The notes under the pieces were generated by a model. It was given only the letters and a program-made list of their open reading frames with translations, had not been told where the DNA came from and searched no databases. The position numbers and the translations under genes are program-made. DNA of 64,000 bases from Nitrospira japonica. GTDB taxonomy: Bacteria > Nitrospirota > Nitrospiria > Nitrospirales > Nitrospiraceae. Every line of letters starts with the position of its first letter. Position 1 is the stretch's first letter. Shown in pieces: positions 42,483-51,861 of the stretch. The DNA is taken from positions 3,384,501-3,448,500 of the forward strand of contig NZ_LT828648.1 of assembly GCF_900169565.1 (NCBI RefSeq). The letters are read 5' to 3'.

Positions 42483-42655
42483 TTCCCCTCCATCCACTCT
42501 CCGACCGTATCCCGCGCAACGCGGATCAGTGAGCGCCATCAAAAGCGGGAATCCAGACAAGGGCTTCCTTTGCGTATTGAGTCTCGATGATGGGGATCCG
42601 CTTTCATAGGCATGACGCAAGGTGAAACTGACTCACGACCCACCGCTGCACAGAC

Positions 42656-42685
42656 TTGTCACATCCATCGGCTCTGTGGTAAATT
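42656..42685 (+). promoter_or_regulatory. Candidate sigma-70 promoter of rpmB
   Basis: TTGTCA (42656-42661) and TAAATT (42680-42685) with an 18-base spacer lie about 40 bases upstream of the rpmB start codon. Confidence 0.45.
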
Positions 42686-42726
42686 CCCTGCTTGTCTGTC
42701 ACTTGACTTAGCCCAAGGAGCCTCCC

Positions 42727-42918
42727 GTGGCATTTGCATGCGATATCTGCCTCAAACGGCATCAGACCGGTAACAACGTGAGCCATGCGAACAACAAGAC
42801 GAAACGTTCGTTCAACCCCAATCTTCAACGGGTGAGGGCCATCGTCGACGGATCGACGAAACGCATTCGCGTCTGCACTCGCTGTCTGCGGAGCGGTTTG
42901 GTCAAGAAAGCCGTCTAG
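42727..42918 (+). CDS. rpmB: 50S ribosomal protein L28
   Basis: The 63-residue protein begins [27 protein letters not shown] and continues [14 protein letters not shown], the L28 core that contacts 23S rRNA. It carries two CxxC pairs (CDIC and CTRC), the zinc-binding form of L28. The GTG start has AAGGAG 7 bases upstream. It stands alone here, without rpmG. Confidence 0.93.
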   Translation: MAFACDICLKRHQTGNNVSHANNKTKRSFNPNLQRVRAIVDGSTKRIRVCTRCLRSGLVKKAV

Positions 42919-43002
42919 CCGCCGATCTCGAACCCTCCGAGGGTCCCCGTCCCGTCCCTGATCTCAAGACACTTCGGGTTGGCCTCTAGGACTGGTCCCT
43001 CC

Positions 43003-43374
43003 CTACGGAGCGGACCAGAGCACGCGGCCGGAACGGTCGCTGAGCTTGATCGCAAGGGGCTCGTCGGGCGAGAGCGCCAGCTTCTTGCTTCCATCTCTAC
43101 TGGTAAGGATGAACCCGACTTCTCCTTGAGGATCGAGTCCAAGACCCGCCCGTGCCTTGCCGCTTGAATCCAGGAGAAGAAACTCTTCCGCATTAATGCC
43201 CTTCGCCTTCTCGGCACCAGCGCTGCTCGAATCGAATATGATCCCGGTCAACGCCGATCCCACGACATTTCCCAAGAACACCACTGCAAGTAGAAGGAAG
43301 TATTGACCACGGGTCACGGCAAATCCTTTCTGTGACAGGGACATGTCGGCTGAGACAGGGAGTTGATTGGCCAT
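43003..43374 (-). CDS. Small membrane-anchored protein of unknown function
   Basis: A 123-residue protein of unknown role. Residues about 20-43 form a hydrophobic anchor (YFLLLAVVFLGNVVGSALTG). The rest (INAEEFLLLDSSGKARAGLGLDPQGEVGFILTSRDGSKKLALS) resembles short beta-strand repeats with DxxGK/R-AxLGxx features, seen in several exported proteins of unknown function. The ATG at 43374 avoids a longer reading that would run into a tRNA fragment; 43344 is an alternative. It lies near the tRNA-Gly gene. Confidence 0.55.
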   Translation of the reverse strand: MANQLPVSADMSLSQKGFAVTRGQYFLLLAVVFLGNVVGSALTGIIFDSSSAGAEKAKGINAEEFLLLDSSGKARAGLGLDPQGEVGFILTSRDGSKKLALSPDEPLAIKLSDRSGRVLWSAP

Positions 43375-43416
43375 GGAGACGGCTGGAACAGGCCCGGGGA
43401 TCAGAAGTAAGTACGG

Positions 43417-43442
43417 TTGGAGCGGGCGATGGGATTTGAACC
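43417..43442 (-). repeat. Copy of the 3' end of tRNA-Gly
   Basis: The sequence from TTGGAGCGGGCG through ATTTGAACC on the forward strand is an exact copy of the T-arm and acceptor 3' half of the tRNA-Gly at 43589-43663. It lies in the same orientation about 170 bases away. No 5' half is present. The direct repeat could be a remnant attachment site or a partial gene duplication. Confidence 0.6.
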
Positions 43443-43483
43443 ACACTCCGTCGCCGGATCGGCTCTGATGCCTGCCTCCCGGC

Positions 43484-43544
43484 TCCCACTGAGGGGGTCA
43501 TCCCCCTCGTGCACTCCCCACGAAAGGGGCGCACCCCTTTCGAA
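43484..43544. repeat. Two tandem palindromic hairpins between tRNA fragment and tRNA-Gly
   Basis: Between the two tRNA copies lie GAGGGGG/CCCCCTC with a short loop and CGAAAGGGG/CCCCTTTCG with a 4-base loop, 14 bases apart. They are not associated with an ORF. They could be a REP/BIME-like unit or part of the duplicated segment. Confidence 0.45.
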
Positions 43545-43588
43545 ATCCCCGTCGTGGGTCCAAATCCTTCGAAGCGCTGGAACACGTT

Positions 43589-43663
43589 TGGAGCGGGCGA
43601 TGGGATTTGAACCCACGACAACTAGCTTGGGAAGCTAGGACTCTACCACTGAGCTACGCCCGC
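43589..43663 (-). tRNA. tRNA-Gly (anticodon CCC)
   Basis: Reverse strand: acceptor GCGGGCG/CGCCCGC, D-arm GCTCAGTGGTAGAG, anticodon stem CTAGC/GCTAG with loop TTCCCAA (anticodon CCC, reading GGG), T-arm with GGTTCAAATCC, discriminator T and an encoded CCA. All parts of the cloverleaf are present. Confidence 0.95.
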
Positions 43664-43716
43664 TCGCTGCCTCAGATCCTACGCCGCGGCGGAGATTTAA
43701 GTCAAGGAAGCCGCTT

Positions 43717-44928
43717 CTATGGCAGGACTTCAATCAGCGCAAACTTTCTCTTTCCCACTTTGATCCGGTAGGTGCTCCCGGGATTGAGCGTCAGCACGGC
43801 ATTCGCATCGCTCTGCTTGACTCCCTCGACCTCGATCCCGCCCTGGATGACGAGGCGGCGCGCTTCGCTCTTGCTCGCCAACAGCTTGGTCATGGCAACG
43901 AGATCGACAAGGCCGATCGTGCCGCTTGCGCCAAGGTCATCTTTAGCGACCTTCACACGCACATCCGGTTCGCTGGGAAACTCCCGCTCCTGAAATTTCA
44001 GTTGGAACGCTTCGCGGGCCGCGCGCCCCGCCTCCTGTCCGTGATAGAGCGTGACGATATGCTGCGCCAGGCTCTGCTTGGCTTCCATCGGATGCGACGT
44101 CTTCACCGAGGCCAGATCCTCGGTCGTCAGCACCTCATAGTACCGGATCATCAGTTCGTCGCTGACCGACATGATTTTCCCGAACATTTCGCTCGGCGGA
44201 TCCTCCAATCCCACATAGTTGCCGAGACTCTTGCTCATCTTCTTGCCGCCGAAGATTCCTTCAAGCAGCGGCATGGTGATCACGGCTTGAGGTTCCTGGC
44301 CATAGTCACGCTGCAGATCTCGTCCGACGAGCAGATTGAACTTCTGATCGGTTCCTCCTAATTCCACGTCGGCCTTCAGAACGACCGAATCATACCCTTG
44401 AACCAGGGGATAGAGAAATTCGTGGACGCTGATGGGCTTTTGCTCCTGATACCGCTTGTGAAAATCGTCTCGCTCCATCATGCGGGCGACGCGATAATGT
44501 GACGCCAGCTCGACCAATTCCGCCGCGGACATCGTGCTCATCCATCGACTGTTGAATTCGATGGTTGTCCTCTTGGGATCCAGCAGCTTGAAGATCTGCC
44601 TTTCGTAGGTCGTGGCGTTGTCCCGAACCTGATCCTTGGTCAATGCCCTCCTCGTTTCTGACACCCCGGTCGGATCCCCGATCATCCCCGTGAAGTCGCC
44701 GATCAAAAAGATCACCTGATGTCCGAGGTCCTGAAAATGCTTCAACTTGTGAATCAGAACGGTATGGCCGAGATGCAGATCGGGCGCGGTCGGATCAAAG
44801 CCGGCCTTGATCCGCAGCGGCCGATTGGCCGCCAACGCGCGGCTGAGCTTGGATTCCAATTCGGCCTGTTGAATCACCTCGACCGTCCCGCGAAGAATCA
44901 AATCGATTTGCCGGACCAATTCACTCAT
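43717..44928 (-). CDS. tyrS: Tyrosyl-tRNA synthetase
   Basis: A class I synthetase of 403 residues that charges tRNA-Tyr. The HIGH-like motif is [19 protein letters not shown] (about residues 45-63), and the KMSKS motif is [15 protein letters not shown]. The C-terminal S4-type RNA-binding domain includes [17 protein letters not shown]. Its start codon overlaps the comEA-like gene by 4 bases. Confidence 0.97.
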   Translation of the reverse strand: MSELVRQIDLILRGTVEVIQQAELESKLSRALAANRPLRIKAGFDPTAPDLHLGHTVLIHKLKHFQDLGHQVIFLIGDFTGMIGDPTGVSETRRALTKDQVRDNATTYERQIFKLLDPKRTTIEFNSRWMSTMSAAELVELASHYRVARMMERDDFHKRYQEQKPISVHEFLYPLVQGYDSVVLKADVELGGTDQKFNLLVGRDLQRDYGQEPQAVITMPLLEGIFGGKKMSKSLGNYVGLEDPPSEMFGKIMSVSDELMIRYYEVLTTEDLASVKTSHPMEAKQSLAQHIVTLYHGQEAGRAAREAFQLKFQEREFPSEPDVRVKVAKDDLGASGTIGLVDLVAMTKLLASKSEARRLVIQGGIEVEGVKQSDANAVLTLNPGSTYRIKVGKRKFALIEVLP

Positions 44929-45383
44929 GCGGAAACCCTTCCGTCACCATCCGGCGGCCAGATGGTCACCTGGATCAGATTCTTGATTCTGTCGAACTTC
45001 TTTTTTCCGATGCCTTTCACGTCGCGCAAGTCCTCGACGCGGCTAAACGGCCCGACATCTTGCCGATATTTCATAATCCGTCCCGCCAGAACCGCTCCGA
45101 TACCCGGAAGTGATTCCAGATCCTTCTCCGTTGCCCGATTCAAATCGATCTTCCCGACTCCCTTCGTCGGCGAAGTCCGTTTGACCGGTTCGGCGCCCTC
45201 CGTGATCGGTACCGGAATCGGAGCCGCACCAACCGGTCCTTCGACATGGAGCGCCGGTGCAGCCTCGTCCGGCAGGACCCGCACGCCATCGGGCTCTGGC
45301 TGTGGGAGCGTCCATCCGATCCAAAAAATCACGCCCATGGTGAGCGCAACCATGGCGCACTTGATCAAGAACGAGACAATCAT
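44925..45383 (-). CDS. ComEA-like helix-hairpin-helix protein
   Basis: A 152-residue protein with an N-terminal transmembrane anchor ([20 protein letters not shown]). A Pro/Ala-rich linker follows, then a double helix-hairpin-helix DNA-binding domain: [29 protein letters not shown] and [25 protein letters not shown]. This is the ComEA fold that binds incoming DNA at the outer face of the inner membrane. A full comEC gene is 4 kb away on the same strand, so natural transformation is possible. It overlaps both tyrS and lpdA by 4 bases. Confidence 0.85.
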   Translation of the reverse strand: MIVSFLIKCAMVALTMGVIFWIGWTLPQPEPDGVRVLPDEAAPALHVEGPVGAAPIPVPITEGAEPVKRTSPTKGVGKIDLNRATEKDLESLPGIGAVLAGRIMKYRQDVGPFSRVEDLRDVKGIGKKKFDRIKNLIQVTIWPPDGDGRVSA

Positions 45384-46807
45384 CGATTCGCCCGCTTTCG
45401 GACCTGATGAATCGCTCCGCGCCCCGAATCCTCCGCCGCCTCCATCATGCCTTCCGCCATCGTCGGATGCGCGTGGATCATGTCGGCGATCTGATTCACA
45501 TTCGCGCCGATCTCCATGGCCAGCGCAGCCTCATGAATGAGATCCGCGGCATGGGATCCGATGATGTGGGCCCCGAGTATCCGGCCCGACTCGCTTTCGG
45601 ATATGATCTTGCAGAATCCGGTCGTCTCTCCCGTTGCTTGAGCCTTTCCCGTCGCCACAAACCTGAATCGTCCGACTTTGACGGCGGCATCTGCGTCCAG
45701 TCCATTCGCCCGCATCCGTTCTCGCGCCTGCGCTTCCGTCAGTCCGACTCGGCCGATTTCCGGCAGCGTGAAAATACCGGCTGGAATGACCTCATACCGA
45801 ATCGTCGACCGATGGCCCATAATGTTCTCGACCGCCACCTTGCCCTGCGCCGAGGCCACATGGGCCAGCATTGCTTTCCCGACTACGTCGCCGATCGCAT
45901 AGATGTCGGACACAGTGGTCTCCATGCGCTCGTTTACCAGAATCTCGCCACGACGACCGAGTTCCACTCCGGCCTCCTCAAGCCCGAGGCCGCGGCTGTT
46001 GAAACCCCGTCCAACGGACACCAGAAACATGTCCGCGACGATCTTCTCCCCGTTCTTGCAATGAACCGTGATGGCAGATTCCCCTCGCTCGACTGAATCG
46101 ACCGTCGTCCCGGTCATCACCGTCACGCCGCGCTTCTTCAGCTCTCGCGCCATCGTCGCGGAAACTTCCTCATCTTCGAGCGGCAAAATGCGATCCACCA
46201 ACTCCACCACGGTGACTTCCGTCCCAAGTCCACTATACAGGGTGGCGAATTCACAACCTTCAACTCCGCCTCCCAGAATCAGCAACCGGCGAGGAATGGT
46301 CGAAAGATCCAGCAGTTGCCGGCTGGTGACGATCACTCTTCCGTCTATCGGAAACTGGGACGGATTGGGCCATGAGGAGCCGGTGGCAATCACGACGGCG
46401 TCGGCCTCGAGCGTCTGTTCAGTCCCGTCATTGAGGGCAACATGCACCATGCCCTTGCCCCGTATCGTCCCGACTCCTTCCAGATGCCGAATATCCCACG
46501 ACTTGAAGAGTGTAGCGATCCCCTTCACCAGAGTCTCCACGACCTTATTCTTTCTCGACACCATGCGGGCCAGGTCGTACGCGACGTTCCCCTCGAGGAC
46601 CAATCCCATCGACTCGGCATGTTTGAGCTTGTCGCCGAGTTCCACGACGGCCAACAGCGCTTTGCTCGGAATACACCCCCAATTCAGGCAAACGCCGCCA
46701 AGCGCCTGAGCCTCCACGACGCTCACACGGGCGCCGAGCTGGGCCGCGCGGATTGCGGCCACGTACCCCCCGGGGCCGGCGCCGAGGATCACGATGTGCT
46801 TGGGCAT
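45380..46807 (-). CDS. lpdA: Dihydrolipoyl dehydrogenase
   Basis: The E3 flavoprotein reoxidises dihydrolipoyl groups with NAD+. The 475-residue protein has the FAD motif ILGAGPGGYVAAIRAAQLG, the redox disulfide Cys40/Cys45 in GGVCLNWGCIPSKAL, the NAD site LLILGGGVEGCEFATLYSGLG, and the C-terminal dimer-interface active-site His/Glu (IHAHPTMAEGMMEAAED). It is followed at 10 bases by gcvH upstream in the transcript, suggesting a glycine-cleavage or lipoylation context. Confidence 0.95.
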   Translation of the reverse strand: MPKHIVILGAGPGGYVAAIRAAQLGARVSVVEAQALGGVCLNWGCIPSKALLAVVELGDKLKHAESMGLVLEGNVAYDLARMVSRKNKVVETLVKGIATLFKSWDIRHLEGVGTIRGKGMVHVALNDGTEQTLEADAVVIATGSSWPNPSQFPIDGRVIVTSRQLLDLSTIPRRLLILGGGVEGCEFATLYSGLGTEVTVVELVDRILPLEDEEVSATMARELKKRGVTVMTGTTVDSVERGESAITVHCKNGEKIVADMFLVSVGRGFNSRGLGLEEAGVELGRRGEILVNERMETTVSDIYAIGDVVGKAMLAHVASAQGKVAVENIMGHRSTIRYEVIPAGIFTLPEIGRVGLTEAQARERMRANGLDADAAVKVGRFRFVATGKAQATGETTGFCKIISESESGRILGAHIIGSHAADLIHEAALAMEIGANVNQIADMIHAHPTMAEGMMEAAEDSGRGAIHQVRKRANR

Positions 46808-46817
46808 GAGAGAAAAC

Positions 46818-47204
46818 TTAGTGTTTCTGGCTTGCGAGATATGATTCGTACTGGGACGAGGTCATGAGCGATTCGACCTCATCCGAGTTCGAGAGGTGCA
46901 CGACAATCATCCATCCCTTGCCGTACGGATCACTGTTGACCAGCTCGGGATGATCTTTGAGGTCGGCATTGACCTTGGCAATCGTCCCGCTCACCGGGGT
47001 GTAGATCGTCGACGTGGTTTTGGTCGACTCTACTTCCCCGATCTGTTGGCCGGCGGTAACGACCGCTCCGGCTTTGGGCAGATCGACAAATACGATGTCG
47101 CCGAGGGCATCTTGCGCGAAATGGCTGATCCCGACCGTACCGTCGGTCTCTTTCACGCGAACCCACTCATGCTCTTTATGGTATCGAAGATCAGGCGGTA
47201 TCAT
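46818..47204 (-). CDS. gcvH: Glycine cleavage system H protein
   Basis: A 128-residue lipoyl-domain carrier. The lipoylated Lys lies in IGEVESTKTTSTIYTPVSG, within the usual hairpin, and the N-terminus YHKEHEWVRVKETDGTVGISHFAQDALGDIVFVDLP matches GcvH. It shuttles the aminomethyl group between P, T and L proteins; gcvP and gcvT are not in the window. In some bacteria the H protein also serves in lipoate synthesis. Confidence 0.96.
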   Translation of the reverse strand: MIPPDLRYHKEHEWVRVKETDGTVGISHFAQDALGDIVFVDLPKAGAVVTAGQQIGEVESTKTTSTIYTPVSGTIAKVNADLKDHPELVNSDPYGKGWMIVVHLSNSDEVESLMTSSQYESYLASQKH

Positions 47205-47220
47205 TGGTTTCCGAATCCGG

Positions 47221-47640
47221 TTATCCCACCACGCTCATTTCGGGGAAAAAGTAGGCGATTTCTACCCGAGCCGTCTCAGGAGAATCCGAGCCGTGCACCG
47301 CATTGTACTCAATGTTGGTCCCGTGCTTCGCGCGAATCGTGCCCTTGTCGGCCTTCGCCGGGTCGGTCGCGCCCATGAGCTCCCGATTCTTCTTGATGGC
47401 ATTTTCGCCCTTCAACACCAGCACCACGACCGGACCGGACGACATGAACGTGCAGAGGCTGTCGAAAAAGGGTCTGGCACGGTGCACCGCGTAGAATCCT
47501 TCCGCAATCCCTTTTCCCATGACCAGCATTCGCATCGCGACCGGGCGCAATCCGGCTTGCTCATACTGCGAGATGATGTCTCCAATCGCCTGTTTTTTCA
47601 CCGCATCGGGTTTGATGATTGCCAGTGTTCGCTCGCTCAT
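47221..47640 (-). CDS. ndk: Nucleoside diphosphate kinase
   Basis: A 139-residue NDK. It begins [17 protein letters not shown] and contains [18 protein letters not shown] and the catalytic His in [20 protein letters not shown]. It transfers the terminal phosphate between nucleoside triphosphates and diphosphates. Confidence 0.97.
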   Translation of the reverse strand: MSERTLAIIKPDAVKKQAIGDIISQYEQAGLRPVAMRMLVMGKGIAEGFYAVHRARPFFDSLCTFMSSGPVVVLVLKGENAIKKNRELMGATDPAKADKGTIRAKHGTNIEYNAVHGSDSPETARVEIAYFFPEMSVVG

Positions 47641-47738
47641 TATGAAACGTCTTCCTCCGGTCTAATTGTGGCGAAGTTGAAAATTTCTGCGCCATTATAG
47701 GGGCGCTTCCGGTCAGTTTCAAGACGTGACGCCGCACA

Positions 47739-48767
47739 TCAGGAAAAGTGGCGGAGCACCTCGTGAGGCCTGAAGACCCCTCGCTCCGTGATGATGCCGG
47801 CGATGAATTCAGCGGGGGTCACATCGAAGGCGGGATTGTACACCGATACACCCTTTGGAGCGATGATGCGATCGCCAAGCATGGTCGTCACTTCCTGCGG
47901 GTTCCGCTGCTCAATGGCGATGTCGTTCCCGGAAGGAGTCTTGAGATCGATGGTCGAATAGGGGGCGGCCACATAGAAGGGAATACCATGCGCCCGAGCC
48001 AGCACCGCGACCGAGTACGTCCCGATCTTGTTGGCTACGTCTCCGTTGGCCGCGATCCGATCCGCGCCGACGATACAAAGTTGTACTTTTCCCTGCCGCA
48101 TCATGATCCCGGCCATGCCGTCCGTGATAAGGGTGACCGGAATACCATCCTGCATCAACTCCCAGGCGGTGAGTCTCGCCCCTTGAAGAACCGGCCTGGT
48201 CTCGTCGGCGATGACTTGAATGCGCTTTCCCTCCTCCCAAGCAGCCCGAACGACGCCCAGAGCTGTCCCGTATCCGGCTGTCGCCAGCGCCCCGGCGTTG
48301 CAATGCGTGAGGATCGTCTGTCCGTCCTCAATCAAGCGAGCACCGTGCCGGCCCATGGCTTTGCACAGCGCGATGTCCTCTTCCAAAATACTCTGAGATT
48401 CGCGAACCAATCCGGTCTTGATGGCGGAAAGCGGCTGGGACCGAAGCTCATGGAGCGTTCGCTTCATTCGCTCGATGGCCCAAAAGAGATTCACGGCAGT
48501 GGGCCTGGTGGCAGCAAGGAGTTCGCAAACTCCGCTAAGATCGTTTTCAAGCTGGAAATAGTTCTCGGCTTCGCTCAATTGGGCCCCAAGGGCCACCCCC
48601 ATGGCAGCCGTCACGCCGATGGCCGGCGCCCCTCGAACCTTCAGTTCTCGGATGGCCCGGGCAACCGATTCGACATCCCGGCATTCGAGAATCTCGACAT
48701 GCTCGGGCAGTCGACTCTGGTCGAGCAATCGGATCGCTCCCTCGTGCCAGCATACGGTTGGAACCAT
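47739..48767 (-). CDS. mtnA: Methylthioribose-1-phosphate isomerase
   Basis: MtnA acts in the methionine salvage pathway, converting 5-methylthioribose 1-phosphate to the ribulose form. The 342-residue protein has [28 protein letters not shown], the active-site Cys in [17 protein letters not shown], and [25 protein letters not shown] with the catalytic Asp. The ATG at 48767 has AAGAGG upstream and is preferred to one at 48821. Methionine supply links it loosely to metE. eIF2B alpha-like proteins share the fold, but the motifs here are those of MtnA. Confidence 0.93.
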   Translation of the reverse strand: MVPTVCWHEGAIRLLDQSRLPEHVEILECRDVESVARAIRELKVRGAPAIGVTAAMGVALGAQLSEAENYFQLENDLSGVCELLAATRPTAVNLFWAIERMKRTLHELRSQPLSAIKTGLVRESQSILEEDIALCKAMGRHGARLIEDGQTILTHCNAGALATAGYGTALGVVRAAWEEGKRIQVIADETRPVLQGARLTAWELMQDGIPVTLITDGMAGIMMRQGKVQLCIVGADRIAANGDVANKIGTYSVAVLARAHGIPFYVAAPYSTIDLKTPSGNDIAIEQRNPQEVTTMLGDRIIAPKGVSVYNPAFDVTPAEFIAGIITERGVFRPHEVLRHFS

Positions 48768-48900
48768 GACCTCTTGTAGCGAGAACGATGTCCCAGTGCA
48801 AGAGGCACGCGGTTTTAACAATATGGCTCGTCAGAAATGCGGATCGGCTTGTCTGGAAATCAGGACCGCGGGGGGGACGCTAGGGGGAAAGACCTGAGAC

Positions 48901-49086
48901 CTAACGGCTATTGACCTTCTTGACCATAGGAAGGACGTTACTGGCGTCGTCCTCGGGCTTGGTCAATTCACGTTCCAGCATAGCTCGAATGAACCCGCTG
49001 GTGGTGTATCCCTGCTGTTTGAGGGCATCGAGCTGGGCTTTCAATTCAACCGGTAACTGGATGACGATTCGTACGAGTTTCGGCAT
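48901..49086 (-). CDS. Ribbon-helix-helix protein (CopG/Arc type)
   Basis: A 61-residue protein. The N-terminal strand RIVIQLPVELKAQLDALKQQ and the helix SGFIRAMLEREL give a ribbon-helix-helix DNA-binding fold, as in CopG or antitoxins. The ATG has AAGGAG upstream. No toxin gene adjoins it; it stands between mtnA and comEC. It may be a small transcription regulator or an orphan antitoxin. Confidence 0.75.
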   Translation of the reverse strand: MPKLVRIVIQLPVELKAQLDALKQQGYTTSGFIRAMLERELTKPEDDASNVLPMVKKVNSR

Positions 49087-49290
49087 TGCTCACTCCTTGA
49101 AAGAGATCCCGCCCCCGGAAAATCATCTCCCGGAGTGCACACGCTATGCCTTGATGGGGTTATTATCGCCACGAATGAAATTGAGGACTTATAGCAAATG
49201 GCCGATTTTTGTCTCTCCAAGGAGGCAGCCAATTTCGTCAAGTCAACCACGGAAGTGTACGGTGATGTACGTGAACCTTTGCAATTCCGT

Positions 49291-51819
49291 TCAGATCCGC
49301 TGGCCCCACTGATTCCACAGGCGGTTCCAGTTGGCCTCTTCAGAACCCCACAATAGGTTCGGGGTTACGCGTTGAATCCGACCAGCCTGCGTCGTTCGCA
49401 CGACGAGGCCTGCCTCTTTGGTATTGCCCGTAATCCACACGCCCCCATCCCGATCCGTACGAAGGATCGGAATGCCCTGCGCGCGATACGAGTCAAGCAC
49501 CGCGGCAGCCGGATGGCCGTAAGAATTATATCGTCCCACGGAAATTACGGCATACCTGGGCCGTAAGGACCTGATCCACTCACGATTCAACGAGCTCAGG
49601 GCTCCATGATGCGGCACTTTCAACACTTCCACCGGATTCTGGTACCCTGCGTGCATTCTGGACAGCGCCTCCTGTTCGACGTCGGCCGCAAAGAGGAAAG
49701 AATGCCCCTTACAGTCGAATCGCGCGACCACGGAATCGTTGTTGAGGCGTTGACCTTCTTTCCGTCCGTGTAACATCCAAGCAGGCGGCGCCGATTTGGG
49801 AGGATTTTCGATCGAGATCTGACAGCCGTCGGAAAACGGGAATTCTTCTCCCGCATGCGCACGCCGCTCCGACAAACCCCGTGCGGCCAGCGCCTGTTCC
49901 AAGCGCCGGTAAAATGTTTCCTCGCGGGCGACTCCCGTCCCCCAATATTGTCCCGCGGAAAAGTGCCGGAGGACCCATGCCAACCCTCCGACATGATCCA
50001 ATTGAGGATGTGTGGCGATGACATGATCGATCGTTCTAATACCTCTGTTCCATAAGTACGGTCCCACGATCGCGCGTCCCATATCGAATCGCTCAAAGCT
50101 GGCCCCGCCGTCGATCAATACGACTTCCCCGTCCGGAAGCTCGAGTACGGTGCTGTCCCCCTGCGCCACGTCTAAAAACATGACCCGAAACCCGTCACCC
50201 GTCCACGCAAGGCGCGGAGACCACACCCACCACAAGATGAGCATCGCCATCGCCCAACAAGCCGCTCGCCGCATAGGAAACCGATTCTTCGCAATCAACA
50301 TCGCCATACATCCGTAAAACAGCAGCATGGACGGGGCGAAAGGAGCCGCAACGTGCCAGTCGGCGAACGGCACCCCGGCCGTCCACCGCAGCCCGTCGAC
50401 AAACACCTCCATCACACGTTGAAGGATCGACGCCAATGGCAGTTCAGTCCCACCCATGAGGAGGTACCCAACCGCCGAAACCAATCCGATGGGGACTAGG
50501 ACGAATCCCATCACGGGAACCGCAACGAGATTCGTGACGACACCCAGCCAGGGGAATTGATTGAAATAGAATGCAACGAGAGGAAACGTGACGATGGTCA
50601 CCACAGCGCTCATCACGACGGCGTCTCTTCCCCATCGCAGTCCGGCCCGGATCGGTGTCCGGTCAGCCTCGACAGGTGGTTCCTCGGACTCCACCCATCC
50701 CAACCACCAGGCGATTGCCAGGACGGACAAGAACGAGAGCTGAAATGAGATGTCGTAGATCGTTTGGGGATCGTGCAGGACGATCAGCAGCGCCGCGAAC
50801 GCCAGAGCATGAAAGACCTTGTGGTCGTATGCCAGCCATCTGGCCAGCAAGGCCACGAGTACCATCACCAACGAGCGCACCGTGGCGAGTTCGGCGCCTG
50901 CAAGGCCGGCATACCAGACGACGGGAGGAACGGTGGCCGCGGCGGCAAGGCGCGTCGGAGTGGCGTGCCGCGATAGTCTGAGCAGCCACTCCGAGGGTAG
51001 CCATAGCAATGCCCGTCTCACCGACACCAATATCAGGAGGGCGACGAGCCCGAGGTGGCTGCCAGAAATGGAGAGAAGATGCACCGTTCCGGTGGCCATG
51101 AACTGATCGCGGAGATCGTCGTCGAGATACCCGCGATCACCCAGAACGATTCCCAGGAAGATTCCCAACTCAGGTTGCGTGAGGCTATGGATCGCGGATG
51201 TCCGAACATCTGCGCGCCATTGATCGAACCGGTTTCCGATTCCCCACCATCCGTGCGAGCGTCCGGACTCGACCAGAACGACCCCGTCCGTTCCGGACAC
51301 CGAGGCGACCGCCTCGATCCCGTGCTGTTCCAAATACGCGCCGTAGTCGAATCCTCCAGGATTCAGCGTCCCATGCGGAGGTCGGAGCTTCGCGAGAAAA
51401 CGGACTCGGTCGCCACAGAACATCTTGCGATCGGGGCCTCGCCAGGTCACTCGGATCCTGGCAGGCATTGAGCTCCCGATTTCCGTGTCGTCGGGCTGCA
51501 CCATGAGCACCGAACGATCGGGCCCCTGTTGGACTGGCGCAACGATCCTTCCGGATATTTCCCGCGCCTGGTCGCTCCATCCGGAAGTCAGGCCGGTGTG
51601 TGTCGCGCCCTCGACCATCACGGACCAATACATCATTCCGGTCAGCAATGCTGCGAAGAGAGAGGTCAGCTTCCGGCCGAGAACGGGATCAGTCCGGCCA
51701 TGCAGTGAGGCGGCGATGGCCAGCAGAATCAAGAAGCAGGAAATGGAAAGAGGGAAGTAGGAGACCACCGATCCGAGGGCGAGACCCGCGATCAACGCGG
51801 CGGTCAGTGCTGGCAGCAT
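49291..51819 (-). CDS. comEC: ComEC/Rec2 DNA-uptake channel
   Basis: An 842-residue inner-membrane protein that moves single-stranded DNA into the cytoplasm during natural transformation. The N-terminus has hydrophobic helices and an OB-like soluble segment (DRVRFLAKLRPPHGTLNPGGFDYGAYLEQHGI). The central ComEC channel domain includes FMATGTVHLLSISGSHLGLVALL. The C-terminal metallo-beta-lactamase-like domain begins FLDVAQGDSTVLELPDGEVVLIDGG, with THPQLDHVGGLAW and VPHHGALSS. With the ComEA-like gene nearby, competence is plausible. Confidence 0.93.
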   Translation of the reverse strand: MLPALTAALIAGLALGSVVSYFPLSISCFLILLAIAASLHGRTDPVLGRKLTSLFAALLTGMMYWSVMVEGATHTGLTSGWSDQAREISGRIVAPVQQGPDRSVLMVQPDDTEIGSSMPARIRVTWRGPDRKMFCGDRVRFLAKLRPPHGTLNPGGFDYGAYLEQHGIEAVASVSGTDGVVLVESGRSHGWWGIGNRFDQWRADVRTSAIHSLTQPELGIFLGIVLGDRGYLDDDLRDQFMATGTVHLLSISGSHLGLVALLILVSVRRALLWLPSEWLLRLSRHATPTRLAAAATVPPVVWYAGLAGAELATVRSLVMVLVALLARWLAYDHKVFHALAFAALLIVLHDPQTIYDISFQLSFLSVLAIAWWLGWVESEEPPVEADRTPIRAGLRWGRDAVVMSAVVTIVTFPLVAFYFNQFPWLGVVTNLVAVPVMGFVLVPIGLVSAVGYLLMGGTELPLASILQRVMEVFVDGLRWTAGVPFADWHVAAPFAPSMLLFYGCMAMLIAKNRFPMRRAACWAMAMLILWWVWSPRLAWTGDGFRVMFLDVAQGDSTVLELPDGEVVLIDGGASFERFDMGRAIVGPYLWNRGIRTIDHVIATHPQLDHVGGLAWVLRHFSAGQYWGTGVAREETFYRRLEQALAARGLSERRAHAGEEFPFSDGCQISIENPPKSAPPAWMLHGRKEGQRLNNDSVVARFDCKGHSFLFAADVEQEALSRMHAGYQNPVEVLKVPHHGALSSLNREWIRSLRPRYAVISVGRYNSYGHPAAAVLDSYRAQGIPILRTDRDGGVWITGNTKEAGLVVRTTQAGRIQRVTPNLLWGSEEANWNRLWNQWGQRI

Positions 51820-51861
51820 GAACTCCCGTCAAGGACAGGCAACCCTGCCCGCCAAGAGCGA

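Noticed and set aside
43193-43621. Reverse ORF across the tRNA-Gly fragment and gene
   Set aside because: It reads through tRNA sequence (WVQIPSPAPN repeats come from tRNA T-arms) and has no protein family.
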